From the NCBI GenBank assembly GCA_963777595.1, contig CAVZRE010000050.1:17192-81191 (forward strand): a stretch of DNA of 64,000 nt. The letters are read 5' to 3'. The translations under genes and the position numbers were made by a program. The notes under the pieces were generated by a model that saw nothing but the letters and a program-made list of their open reading frames with translations, ran no database searches and was not told the DNA's origin. Positions 55,855 through 64,000 of this stretch are shown here, one piece after another. The DNA is from CAVVFX01 sp963777595 (lineage in GTDB: Bacteria > Acidobacteriota > Terriglobia > Bryobacterales > Bryobacteraceae). Numbering within the stretch: position 1 is the stretch's first letter; the number at the start of each line of letters is the position of its first letter.

Positions 55855-56838
55855 TCACACGAGCACAATGACCGCGGCTCCGTCGATGGCGTCGTGCTTA
55901 ATCGCTTGTAGGGCTTCATTGGCACGTTCGAGGGGAAATTGCGTGACCTTTGGGCGCAGTCCGATATCGGCTGCGAGCTTGAGGAATTCGTGCGCGTCCT
56001 GACGAGTCATGTTGGCGACGCTGCGGATCTGGCGCTCGCCCCAAAGGAGACGATCGTAATCGAATTCAGGAATACGGTCGAGATGTATGGCGTTGATCGC
56101 GACGACTCCTCCTTTACGGAGGCTGGATAACGCGGCGATCACCACGTCTCCGCTGGGTGCAAAGGTAACGGCCCGATCGAGTTGCACAGGTGGAGTCTGC
56201 TTCTCGTCACCAACCCATTTTGCGCCTAACGATTCCGCCAGCTTGCGATGTGAAGCACCTCGGGTCGAAACATAAACTTCGCAGTTCCACGCGTGGAGTA
56301 CCGGGAGAGCGAGGTGCGCCGAAGCGCCGAAGCCGAAAAGTCCGACACGGTCTCCTTTTTCTACACCGGCGACGCGCAGACTGCGGTAGCCGATGATGCC
56401 GGCGCATAACAAAGGAGCAGCCTGGAGGTCGTCCAGGGCGGAGGGCAGAGGGTACACAAAATCGCGCCGCACAACGGCATATTCCGCGTAGCCGCCGTCG
56501 ATGGTATACCCGGTAAAGATTGGCGCATCGCATAGATTTTCCATGCCGCGACGGCAATACGGGCAAGTGCCGTCGGTTCCTCCGAGCCACGAGACGCCGA
56601 CGCGTTCGCCCGTGCCTTGTATTTCACCGACGATCTGGTGTCCCGGAATGATGCGTTCACGAAGCGGCGGTAACTCGCCTTCCACAATGTGCAGATCCGT
56701 ACGGCAGACACCACAGGCGCGCACTCTTAGGAGCACTTCGCCGGTTTTAGGGTCTGGACGAGGAACGTCCATGAGATCGAGCGAAGGATCTCCTCGATCT
56801 CCGATTGGCCGGGGCCGGCTGAGAACGGCGGCACGCAT
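55855..56838 (-). CDS. Zinc-dependent alcohol dehydrogenase family protein
   Basis: Medium-chain dehydrogenase of 327 residues. The catalytic zinc ligands are in RACGVCRTDLHIVEGELPP and IIPGHQIVGEI. The Rossmann motif is VGLFGFGASAHLALPVL near residue 168. PLLCAGIIGYRSLRVAG is typical of the AdhA subgroup. In the structural zinc loop, TDGTCPYCRRGMENLC, the first of the four usual cysteines is Asp. The stop overlaps no gene; a SIMPL-domain gene lies 8 bases upstream in the same direction, so they may be co-transcribed. Substrate is probably a primary alcohol or aldehyde. Confidence 0.88.
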   Translation of the reverse strand: MRAAVLSRPRPIGDRGDPSLDLMDVPRPDPKTGEVLLRVRACGVCRTDLHIVEGELPPLRERIIPGHQIVGEIQGTGERVGVSWLGGTDGTCPYCRRGMENLCDAPIFTGYTIDGGYAEYAVVRRDFVYPLPSALDDLQAAPLLCAGIIGYRSLRVAGVEKGDRVGLFGFGASAHLALPVLHAWNCEVYVSTRGASHRKLAESLGAKWVGDEKQTPPVQLDRAVTFAPSGDVVIAALSSLRKGGVVAINAIHLDRIPEFDYDRLLWGERQIRSVANMTRQDAHEFLKLAADIGLRPKVTQFPLERANEALQAIKHDAIDGAAVIVLV

Positions 56839-56846
56839 ATATCTTT

Positions 56847-57551
56847 TTACCGGGTCAGCTCGAAGGTTATATTGACACTGGCATGGATGTCAATGTTTCC
56901 GGGCTCAACCGGAGCGGTTTCGGCTGGTCCTGACTTGGCCATCGAAAGCTCGATCTGGTGCAGCGGAGAGACGACGACGGGTTGGCCTTCCTCGACGCGG
57001 AGCACCGGCCCGAGTTTCTCGTTCATCGCGACTGCCAAGGCTTCGGCCCCGGCTTTCGCCTGTTCCGCCGCTTGCGCCAGCGCCATAGCTCGAGCCTTGA
57101 ACTCATCTTTGAGCATGAAATTGAGCCGATTGACGTTGTTCGCTCCCGACTTCGTCGCGATGTCGATCAGCTTGTGCAGTTTGGATAAATCATCAATCTG
57201 TACCCGGACTGTATTATTGGCCGTGTAACCGAGGATGGTCGGAGTGCCTCCGCCTTGCGGGTAGTGGTAGTTAGGGTTTACCGAGAAATTGACGGTTTTG
57301 ATGTTGTTCGGGGGGACCAGTGCGCGAAGCTGGTCGACGACTCCGTTCGACTGTTTGGCGTTCAAGTCCGAGGCGCCCTTAGCGGTTGGATCCTGGGTAA
57401 TTATGCCGATATCGAGTTGCGCACGGTCTGGCTGCGCAGAAACTGTGGAGTCTCCGTGAACCCGTACAAAAGGTACGGCAGGTGGCACGCTGAACTCCTG
57501 AGCGAGCAAGGACGGAAACGATAACACAGCGACAGCAATGCAATTCATCAT
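56847..57551 (-). CDS. SIMPL domain (DUF541) exported protein
   Basis: Periplasmic protein of 234 residues with signal peptide MNCIAVAVLSFPSLLAQEFS. The SIMPL/DUF541 domain shows VRVHGDSTVSAQPDRAQLDI, KTVNFSVNPNYHYPQGGG, YTANNTVRVQIDDLSKLHKL and ALAQAAEQAKAGAEALAVAM. The family (BP26/OMP28-like, YggE-like) forms oligomers and is linked to oxidative stress in E. coli, but its mechanism is unknown. It is 8 bases upstream of the alcohol dehydrogenase gene and divergent from the GH144-like gene. Confidence 0.85.
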   Translation of the reverse strand: MMNCIAVAVLSFPSLLAQEFSVPPAVPFVRVHGDSTVSAQPDRAQLDIGIITQDPTAKGASDLNAKQSNGVVDQLRALVPPNNIKTVNFSVNPNYHYPQGGGTPTILGYTANNTVRVQIDDLSKLHKLIDIATKSGANNVNRLNFMLKDEFKARAMALAQAAEQAKAGAEALAVAMNEKLGPVLRVEEGQPVVVSPLHQIELSMAKSGPAETAPVEPGNIDIHASVNITFELTR

Positions 57552-57626
57552 AGTGCATAAATTCGCCGCAAGCGGTCTTCCATTATGGGCGATGACTTGC
57601 TGTAGCTAGCGCGGACCATAATACGA

Positions 57627-58913
57627 ATGCTCTCCCGGCGATTGTTTCTCGCGCTCCCTGCCGCGATTTCGGTTCAAGCCAGCGCAGGGGCGGGACACTT
57701 AGACGAGTCTTTCCTCGACGACCTGAGCCGGCGCGCATTTCTTTATTTCTGGGAACAATCCGATCCGCACACAGGTCTTACGCTGGACCGGGCACGGGAT
57801 TCAGGGCTAAAGAACGACCGGCCTCGTCGGGTCGCCAGTACGGCAACCACCGGTTTCGGATTGACGGCGTTGTGTATCGGCTACGAGAGGCGATGGAGGG
57901 ATCCTGAAGAGATTCTCGGTCGCATACGGACCAGCTTACGGCACTTGGCCTATGTTCAGCCGCACGAGCGGGGTTGGTTTTATCACTTCGTCGATATGCA
58001 CTCGGGCGATCGCGTTTGGAATTGTGAGATTTCAACCATCGATACCGCGCTACTGCTGGCGGGAGTGCTGACGGCTGGGCAATGTTTCTCCGAGGATGGA
58101 GAAATTGCGCGAATGGCGGAGGAGATTTATAACCGGGTGGACTTCAACTGGATGGTCGACTCCGCCACGGGACTTCTGCGTATGGGCTGGAAGCCGGAGT
58201 CCGGATTTCTGAAATGGGTGTGGGGCAAATATCGTGAGAATGCGATTCTCCATATGCTGGCGATCGGTTCGCCTACTCATCCGATCCCGGTGGAGTGCTG
58301 GTATCTGTTTCAACGCGACCCGGTAGATTTCGGGGACTACAGTTACGTGGGAGCGGGGCCGTTATTTACGCATCAGTATTCACAGGCATGGCTTAATCTA
58401 GGCGGTTTGCGGGACGGATCGCCGTACTTTCTAGACTACTTCCAGAACTCGGTTACCGCGACGCTGGCGCATCGCGCGTTCTGTCTTAGTCTCCGAAGTA
58501 TGTATCCGAGTTACTCCGAGAATCTCTGGGGAGTTAGTCCGTCGGACAGCAACATCGGCTACCTGAGTTGGGGCGACGCTATGTCGCGCCGTAACTTTGA
58601 CGGAACGATTGTTCCGTGCGCAGCCGCCGGTTCGCTAATGTTTACGCCGGAAATCTCACTGGCTGCCTTGCACGAAATGTATGGACAATTCGGACCCTAT
58701 ATATACGGACGCTATGGATTCGCCGATGCCTTCCATCCACTAACTCTCTGGGTCAATACGGATGTAATCGGGATCGACCAGGGAATCACATTGCTGAGCG
58801 CCGAAAATCTGCGAACGCGGCGAGTCTGGAACTGGTTCAGCCGGCAGCAGGATATTCGGAGAGCAATGGACCGGATCTTCGAAACCGAGGCGCAGTTCCT
58901 GGGGTCATCATGA
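57627..58913 (+). CDS. Glucoamylase-family (PF10091, GH144-like) glycosidase
   Basis: Exported (alpha/alpha)6-barrel enzyme of 428 residues. The N-terminus MLSRRLFLALPAAISVQASA is a signal peptide. Family features are LSRRAFLYFWEQSDPHTGLT, ASTATTGFGLTALCIGYERR, GWFYHFVDMHSGDRVWNCEI, TIDTALLLAGVLTA and FVDM with the acidic residues of the active-site cleft. GH144 members are endo-beta-1,2-glucanases; that activity is the best guess, with glucoamylase as the older family name. It overlaps the GH39 gene by 4 bases (ATGA), so both enzymes probably act on the same polysaccharide. Confidence 0.85.
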   Translation: MLSRRLFLALPAAISVQASAGAGHLDESFLDDLSRRAFLYFWEQSDPHTGLTLDRARDSGLKNDRPRRVASTATTGFGLTALCIGYERRWRDPEEILGRIRTSLRHLAYVQPHERGWFYHFVDMHSGDRVWNCEISTIDTALLLAGVLTAGQCFSEDGEIARMAEEIYNRVDFNWMVDSATGLLRMGWKPESGFLKWVWGKYRENAILHMLAIGSPTHPIPVECWYLFQRDPVDFGDYSYVGAGPLFTHQYSQAWLNLGGLRDGSPYFLDYFQNSVTATLAHRAFCLSLRSMYPSYSENLWGVSPSDSNIGYLSWGDAMSRRNFDGTIVPCAAAGSLMFTPEISLAALHEMYGQFGPYIYGRYGFADAFHPLTLWVNTDVIGIDQGITLLSAENLRTRRVWNWFSRQQDIRRAMDRIFETEAQFLGSS

Positions 58914-60385
58914 AAAGATTGCTATTGGTTATCGCGGTGGCGCTCCTTCCCGGGCTGGCGCAGGCGCCTGAGGAGCAGGTTTTATCCATCGATCTTCGAA
59001 GCCCTAGCCGGTCATTCCCTCACGTTTGGGAGCAGATGTTCGGCTCCGGGAGGGCAATTCTCTCCCTGCGCGAAAGTTATCGCGACGATCTGCGGAAGGT
59101 GAAAGGCGCTACCGGGTTCGGGTACGTGCGGTTTCACGGGATACTCGACGACGAGGTCGGCGTCTACGGTCGGGACCACGACGGGAAGGCTTACTACAAC
59201 TTCAGCTACGTCGATCAAATTTATGACGGGTTACTGGCGCATGGAGTGCGGCCGTTTGTCGAAATCAGCTTCATGCCGAAACTGCTGGCTGCTAATCAGA
59301 CTCCGCATGCATTCTGGTACAAACCATATCCATCGCCGCCCAGCGATCCCGAGGCGTGGGCTCAGCTGATAACGGCATTTACGGAGCACCTGGTGGCTCG
59401 ATATGGCGCCGACGAGGTTGCCAAATGGTATTTCGAAGTCTGGAACGAGCCGAATATCGACTTCTGGACGGGCGATCCGAAAGAAGAGACCTATTATGCG
59501 TTATACGATGTGACGGCGCGGGCGATCAAGAAGGTGGATCCGGATCTACGAGTCGGCGGCCCGGCGACAGCTCAGTCAGCCTGGGTCGATCGCTTCATTC
59601 AACATTGCCATGACAACCAGACTCCGTTTGATTTTGTTTCGACCCATATTTACGGGAACGAGAAGCCTATGGACGTATTCGGCAATGACACTCCGGTGGC
59701 GCGTAAAGATATGGTTGGCGCAGCGATCAAGAAGGTGCACGATCAGGTGGCTCAATCTACCGCGCCGAAGACTCCTATCATCATTTCCGAGTACAATGCG
59801 ACTTATTTGAATCAACCCCAGGTTACCGATAGTGCCTTTATGGGACCGTGGCTCGGGAATAATATCAGGGAATGCGACGGACTGACCAGCATGATGTCGT
59901 ACTGGACGTTCTCGGATGTCTTCGAGGAACAGGGCGTCATCCAGAAACCATTTTATGGCGGCTATGGAATCTTAGCGGAGGATGGTATTCCGAAGGCGGC
60001 GTTCCGCGCATTTGAACTGCTGCATGAATTGGGAGATCAGCGATTGATGCCCGATGCCGCCGACGCGCTGGTCACTAAACGTAAGGACGGCGCCGTCGTA
60101 TTGGCGCTTTGGAATTACGCTGAGCCTGGCGAGAAGGGTGCGCCTCGGATTGTGCGGTTGAAGCTGTCGAATAGCGCGGCCAAGAAATACCAGATCCAGA
60201 TGCTGGACCCCGCGCATGGATCCGCGCTCGCTGCTTGGATTGGGATGGGTAAACCTGCTACTCCGAGCCAGGTTCAAATTGCCAAGATGAAAGAGGCTTC
60301 GCGGTTAGCTCCCGCCGTGGAGCGATCTGTGAGCGAACCGATTCGCATCGAGTCGCAAGGTCTGGCTCTTGTGGTGGTGAAGTAA
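58910..60385 (+). CDS. GH39 glycoside hydrolase (beta-xylosidase-like), exported
   Basis: Secreted TIM-barrel glycosidase of 491 residues, start at 58910 overlapping the previous stop, with signal peptide MKRLLLVIAVALLPGLAQA. YVRFHGILDDEVGVYGRDHD and YVDQIYDGLLAHGVRPFVEI match the GH39 barrel. The acid/base Glu is in WYFEVWNEPNID and the nucleophile Glu in PIIISEYNATYLN. The C-terminal beta sandwich (VLALWNYAEPGEKG) is present. Known activities are beta-xylosidase and alpha-L-iduronidase; which applies here is open. Confidence 0.88.
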   Translation: MKRLLLVIAVALLPGLAQAPEEQVLSIDLRSPSRSFPHVWEQMFGSGRAILSLRESYRDDLRKVKGATGFGYVRFHGILDDEVGVYGRDHDGKAYYNFSYVDQIYDGLLAHGVRPFVEISFMPKLLAANQTPHAFWYKPYPSPPSDPEAWAQLITAFTEHLVARYGADEVAKWYFEVWNEPNIDFWTGDPKEETYYALYDVTARAIKKVDPDLRVGGPATAQSAWVDRFIQHCHDNQTPFDFVSTHIYGNEKPMDVFGNDTPVARKDMVGAAIKKVHDQVAQSTAPKTPIIISEYNATYLNQPQVTDSAFMGPWLGNNIRECDGLTSMMSYWTFSDVFEEQGVIQKPFYGGYGILAEDGIPKAAFRAFELLHELGDQRLMPDAADALVTKRKDGAVVLALWNYAEPGEKGAPRIVRLKLSNSAAKKYQIQMLDPAHGSALAAWIGMGKPATPSQVQIAKMKEASRLAPAVERSVSEPIRIESQGLALVVVK

Positions 60386-60388
60386 AAA

Positions 60389-61456
60389 CTACTCCCCGCG
60401 AGCTTTCTCCACATCCCTCATGAGCCGGAGCGTGTTGCCACCGTAGATCTTGCGAATGTCCGACGCGGAATAGCCTTTCTCCAGTAGCGCCCTGGTCAAG
60501 TTGGGAAATTGCGAGACATCCCCAAGGCCCTGCGGCGTGCATGTCACCCCGTCGAAATCGCTGCCGATTCCGACGGCGTCGATTCCACCAATCGTAACGG
60601 CATGGTCGATGTGGGCTACCACGTCGGCCAGCGTGGCATGCGGAGCCTGCGACAGGAATCTGCAATTGAAATTGATCTGGATCACGCCATGCTTCCTGGC
60701 GAGCGCGGCGATCATCTCGTCAGTCATATTGCGCGGAACATTGCATAGAGCCCGGCAGGACGAGTGCGACGCGAATATCGGAGCCTTACTGACCGCCAAG
60801 GCGTCCCAAAAAGTCTTGTCCGCCACATGGGAAATGTCGACGATCATGCCCAAACGGTTCATTTCCTGAATTACCTGTCTGCCGGGCCCGGTGAGCCCGT
60901 CATGATGCCGGATGGATTTGTCGCGCAGATCACCCGATGAGTCGGCCCAATTATTCGTGTTGGTGTGAGTGAGGGTCATGTAGCGCGCTCCCAGGGCATA
61001 AAAATCGCGCAACAGTCGCGGGCTATCTTCGATGGCGTGGCCGCCTTCAATGCCAATGAGGGCAGCGATCATGCCGTTCCGGTGCGCGGCAACTATCTCG
61101 TCGGATGTGAGCGCTAACTTGAAATCATTGGAGTGGCGAGCAACGATATCGTGGCGTATGGTGTCGATCATCTGCAGCGCTCGATTCGCCGCAGTGTGAT
61201 CTTTCGCGTATTCAGGCGCGACATAGGCCGCAAAGAAAACCGCTCCGACGCCGCCTTCGCGCAATCGCGGAATGTCGGTATGTCCTGACTTTGATCGCTG
61301 GCCAATATCGAAGCCGTTGACGGTCTTGCTCGTCACATCGTTGTGCGTATCGATGAGCAAGGCGGACCGGTGCACCTCCCGCACCTCAGCGTCACTCACC
61401 AAATGCTGTCCGTAGCAGGCGGCGATCGTCACGCCGATCAGGCAAACCCATCGCAT
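60389..61456 (-). CDS. Membrane dipeptidase (peptidase M19), exported
   Basis: Zinc-dependent dipeptidase of about 355 residues, renal dipeptidase family. The start at 61456 gives the signal peptide MRWVCLIGVTIAACYGQ; another ATG six codons upstream is possible. Zinc ligands are visible in LLIDTHNDVTSKT (HxD), ALIGIEGGHAIEDSP (Glu), GMIVDISHVADKTFWD and PIFASHSSCRALCNVPRNMT (His), and the Asp near GIDAVGIGSDFDGV. It converges with the GH39 gene (3-base gap). It hydrolyses dipeptides or possibly D-amino-acid substrates. Confidence 0.92.
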   Translation of the reverse strand: MRWVCLIGVTIAACYGQHLVSDAEVREVHRSALLIDTHNDVTSKTVNGFDIGQRSKSGHTDIPRLREGGVGAVFFAAYVAPEYAKDHTAANRALQMIDTIRHDIVARHSNDFKLALTSDEIVAAHRNGMIAALIGIEGGHAIEDSPRLLRDFYALGARYMTLTHTNTNNWADSSGDLRDKSIRHHDGLTGPGRQVIQEMNRLGMIVDISHVADKTFWDALAVSKAPIFASHSSCRALCNVPRNMTDEMIAALARKHGVIQINFNCRFLSQAPHATLADVVAHIDHAVTIGGIDAVGIGSDFDGVTCTPQGLGDVSQFPNLTRALLEKGYSASDIRKIYGGNTLRLMRDVEKARGE

Positions 61457-61526
61457 CGGCACATTGTAGAACATCGGCCGGAACGGCCAAACGATGCTCT
61501 ATCCTACGGCTGCCCTCGAAGAGGGT

Positions 61527-62846
61527 ATGCTAATTCTTCGCATGCCCATCCTTCCTCTGACTCTCGCCGCCGTCTGTCTGCTTCTGGTCCTGATTCTTCT
61601 GGTGCGGCTACACGCCGCGGTGGCGTTAGTGATTACCAGCATGACGCTGGGCCTGGCTGCGGGTATGAATCCGCCGGCAGTGCTGGTTTCCATTCAAAAA
61701 GGATTCGGCGAGGCTCTGGGGTCGATCGCGATCGTGCTAGGGCTGGGAGCAATGATCGGAGCGTATGTCGAAACGTCCGGCGGCGGACGCGTGCTGGCGG
61801 ACTGGCTGCTCCAGAAGTTCGGACGCGAGCGCGCGGTCTGGGCCGTACTGGTTGCGTCGTTTCTGGTGGGCCTGCCGCTATTTTTCGAAGTGGCTTTCAT
61901 CGTCCTGATCCCGGTGATCTGGAGTCTGGCCAAGGAATCAAAGAAGTCGCTGTTGTACTTTGGCATTCCCATGGCCACGGCGATGACGGTTCTGCACGCC
62001 ATGGTACCGCTGCATCCCGGCGCGGCCGCGGCATCGCAATTACTGGGGGCGGATTTCGGAAAAGCGATGATGTATGGAATCGCGGTCTCGATTCCAATGA
62101 TTCTCATAGGCGGAATGGTTTACGGGAGATGGATCGCGAACCGGATGTTTGTGCCGCTACCGGCATTTGCCGACCAGCCGGAGATTGCGCGGGACGGGAA
62201 ACCGCCGGCCGTGGGTCTGGTAATTCTGCTGCTGGTTCTGCCGGTGCTGATGATTGCGGCGTCGTTTATCGACCGCCAAAATAAGATTGTGCAGTTCATC
62301 GGGCATCCGTTTACGGCCCTTACCGTGACGGCATTGGCGTCGATGGTTCTGCTGGGCACACTGCGCGGCGTCAATCGCAACAAGCTCGCCAAATTGGCTA
62401 CTGACTCTCTGGCGCCGATCGGCAGCCTGCTGTTCATCATGGGCGCGGGCGGGGCGCTCAAACAGATCATCGTGGACACCGGCGCGGGCGATACCATGGG
62501 AAAACTGCTGGCGTCGTCACACGTTTCGCTGTTACTTGTGGCGTTCCTGATGTCTGGCCTGATGCGTCTGGCACAAGGGTCAGCAACGGTGGCCATCCTC
62601 ACTTCCGCGGGTATCATCGCGCCGATGGCAAAGGTGGTCGGCGGATACCACCCGGAGATGCTTTACCTCGCGGTCTGTTGCGGCGGAACAATGATCTCGC
62701 ACGTGAACGACGCCGGATTCTGGATGGTGAATCAGTATTTCGGGCTGACGGTCCCGCAGACGTTGAGGACCTGGTCGACGGCAAAATTCATAGTGGCGAT
62801 TTTTGGAATCGCAATCATCATGCTGGTTCAGAAACTAGTGGGTTGA
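61527..62846 (+). CDS. Gluconate:H+ symporter (GntP family)
   Basis: Inner-membrane permease of about 439 residues with some 12-14 hydrophobic segments. Motifs are KGFGEALGSIAIVLGLGAMI, ETSGGGRVLADWLL, GLPLFFEVAFIVLIPVIWSL, HAMVPLHPGAAAASQLLGAD and LMRLAQGSATVAILTSAGII, all characteristic of GntP transporters for gluconate, fructuronate or related acids. The start at 61527 follows GAAGAGGGT; ATGs at 61494 and 61542 are alternatives. It is divergent from the dipeptidase gene and 48 bases before cysS. Confidence 0.9.
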   Translation: MLILRMPILPLTLAAVCLLLVLILLVRLHAAVALVITSMTLGLAAGMNPPAVLVSIQKGFGEALGSIAIVLGLGAMIGAYVETSGGGRVLADWLLQKFGRERAVWAVLVASFLVGLPLFFEVAFIVLIPVIWSLAKESKKSLLYFGIPMATAMTVLHAMVPLHPGAAAASQLLGADFGKAMMYGIAVSIPMILIGGMVYGRWIANRMFVPLPAFADQPEIARDGKPPAVGLVILLLVLPVLMIAASFIDRQNKIVQFIGHPFTALTVTALASMVLLGTLRGVNRNKLAKLATDSLAPIGSLLFIMGAGGALKQIIVDTGAGDTMGKLLASSHVSLLLVAFLMSGLMRLAQGSATVAILTSAGIIAPMAKVVGGYHPEMLYLAVCCGGTMISHVNDAGFWMVNQYFGLTVPQTLRTWSTAKFIVAIFGIAIIMLVQKLVG

Positions 62847-62893
62847 TGCCACGCGTTGCGAACCCACATTGGTACCATGAAAATTACCCTCAC

Positions 62894-64000
62894 ATGGCCT
62901 TGCGCTTCTACAACACGCTGACGCTCCAAGTGCAGCCATTTGCGCCCGCAACGCGACAACACGGTCCGCATGTACACTTGCGGTCCCACGGTTTACGATT
63001 TCGCCCACATCGGGAATTTCCGCACGTTTCATCTTCTACGATCTGCTGCGGCGGTGGATTCGCGCGAGCGGCTACAAACTCGATCACGTGATGAACATCA
63101 CCGACGTGGACGACAAGATCATTCGCAACGCGGTGGCGCAGGGCAAGTCGCTGGCCGAGTACAGCGACATTTATACGCAAGCGTTTTTTGACGATGCGCA
63201 AGCTGCTGCGCCTGGAAACGCCGGAGCACGTCGCGCGCGCGACTGAACACATCGACGAGATGGCGGACGCCATCGCCAAGCTCGGCGACAAGGGTTACAC
63301 GTACAGCAGCGACGGTTCGGTCTACTACCGCATCTCCAGTTTCCCGGATATGGCAAGCTTTCGCACAACGATTTCAGCGGCATGAAGGCCGGCGCCCGCG
63401 TGGATGTCGACGAATACGAGAAGGCCGATGCGCGCGATTTCGTTTTATGGAAAGCGCCTAAAGGAAGGCGAGCCGTTCTGGGACACCAAAGTCGGTCAGG
63501 GACGGCCGGGCTGGCACATCGAATGCTCCGTGATGGCGATCCAGTATCTGGGCGAGACGCTCGATCTGCATGCCGGCGGCATCGACCTGATGTTTCCGCA
63601 TCATGAAAACGAGATCGCGCAATCGGAAGCGCTGACCGGCAAACCGTTTGCGCGTTTCTGGATGCATGCCGAATTCCTGCTGGTGGAAGGGCAGAAGATG
63701 TCCAAATCGCTGGGCAATTTCTATACCCTGCGCGACATTCTGGGGCGCGGATATCCGCCCGAAACGGTGCGCTACCTGCTGGCGTCCGTCCCGTATCGCA
63801 AGAGCCTGAACTTCACTTTCGACGGGCTGAAATCCGCGGCGACGGCGATCGATCGCGTGCGCAATTACAAGCTCCGGCTCGAGACGGCGAAGTTTCCGGA
63901 CGGCGTCAACGAACAACTCGTGGCACGCAGCGCCGAGGCTGTCAAGGCGTTCCGCGACGCGATGGATGACGATCTGAACACGGCTGAAGCTCTCGCCGCT
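62894..64000 (+). CDS. cysS: Cysteinyl-tRNA synthetase, 3' end outside window, five apparent frameshifts
   Basis: Class I aminoacyl-tRNA synthetase charging tRNA-Cys. ATG at 62894 gives MALRFYNTLTLQVQPFAP. MYTCGPTVYDFAHIGNFRTF includes the zinc Cys and the HIGN motif, and GQKMSKSLGNFYTLRDI the KMSKS loop. GWHIECSVM and DLMFPHHENEIAQSEA supply the other zinc ligands. The frame shifts five times in the first 570 bases: an extra C in 62945-62947, an extra T in 63027-63029 and in 63184-63189, one base missing at 63349, and an extra A in 63460-63462. After that it is open to the window end. About 370 of the usual ~470 residues are present. Errors in the sequence are the likeliest explanation, as the gene is essential. 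Confidence 0.92.

Noticed and set aside
62894..63462. cysS as a decayed pseudogene
   Set aside because: Every segment on either side of the breaks keeps full family conservation including HIGN and KMSKS, with no missense decay, and the gene is essential.

Overview
This window most likely comes from an Acidobacteriota genome of the Bryobacterales/Solibacter type. The evidence is the combination of GC-rich DNA, two large Oar-like TonB receptors with carboxypeptidase-regulatory N-termini, a DUF1501 / planctomycete-type cytochrome (PSD1) pair, a FecR-DUF6600 protein and many secreted carbohydrate-active enzymes. The assignment rests on gene content, not on a marker phylogeny. No rRNA, tRNA, CRISPR array, prophage or insertion sequence was recognised.

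Layout. 0-8 kb: the 3' part of malate dehydrogenase, a GH116 glycosidase overlapping a CobW-type metallochaperone, an MFS transporter, a nitronate monooxygenase-like enzyme and a DUF523 protein. 8-15 kb, minus strand: the DUF1501/PSD1 pair, a Gfo/Idh/MocA oxidoreductase and a soluble chemoreceptor-like protein carrying a CheZ-like motif. 15.3-21.3 kb: an ATP synthase operon (b, b', delta, alpha, gamma, beta, epsilon) without the a and c subunits. 21.4-30.5 kb, minus strand: a run of seven genes. These are two TlpA-like thioredoxins, a FecR/DUF6600/PstS-like fusion, an adenosine-specific kinase, a 2-oxoacid:ferredoxin oxidoreductase (KorA, KorB) and a third protein that resembles the TPP domain of pyruvate:ferredoxin oxidoreductase but lacks the TPP motif. 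30.5-36 kb: RNase R and an Oar-like receptor. 36.6-45.3 kb: a small unknown protein and an MFS transporter, then a secreted beta-propeller/PHP protein, a phospholipase C-like protein and a second Oar-like receptor. 45.3-47.5 kb: a dehydratase of the mandelate racemase family, divergent from a TetR regulator with two identical palindromic operators between them. 48-53.6 kb: uvrA, a deoxyhypusine synthase-like gene and a CAAX protease-MtnA reading frame, packed head to tail. 53.7-57.5 kb, minus strand: an ECF sigma / anti-sigma / secreted protein operon, an alcohol dehydrogenase and a SIMPL-domain protein. 57.6-64 kb: a GH144-like and GH39 glycosidase pair, a dipeptidase, a gluconate permease-like transporter and the 5' part of cysS.

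Two features cut across the window. First, about 19 single-base frameshifts interrupt otherwise well-conserved genes. Fourteen of them fall in two short stretches (atpH-atpA-atpG and cysS), and all can be explained as over- or under-called short homopolymers, so they look like sequence errors rather than gene decay. The affected genes are described here as single genes. Second, a 41-bp element made of two adjacent hairpins recurs at 16.9, 32.9 and 51.8 kb (probably also 12.6 kb); one copy lies inside the ATP synthase operon and another inside a coding frame.

The best candidates for something undescribed are the TPP-less PFOR-like partner of KorAB, the FecR-DUF6600-PstS fusion coupled to an adenosine-specific kinase, and the chemoreceptor/CheZ-like hybrid.
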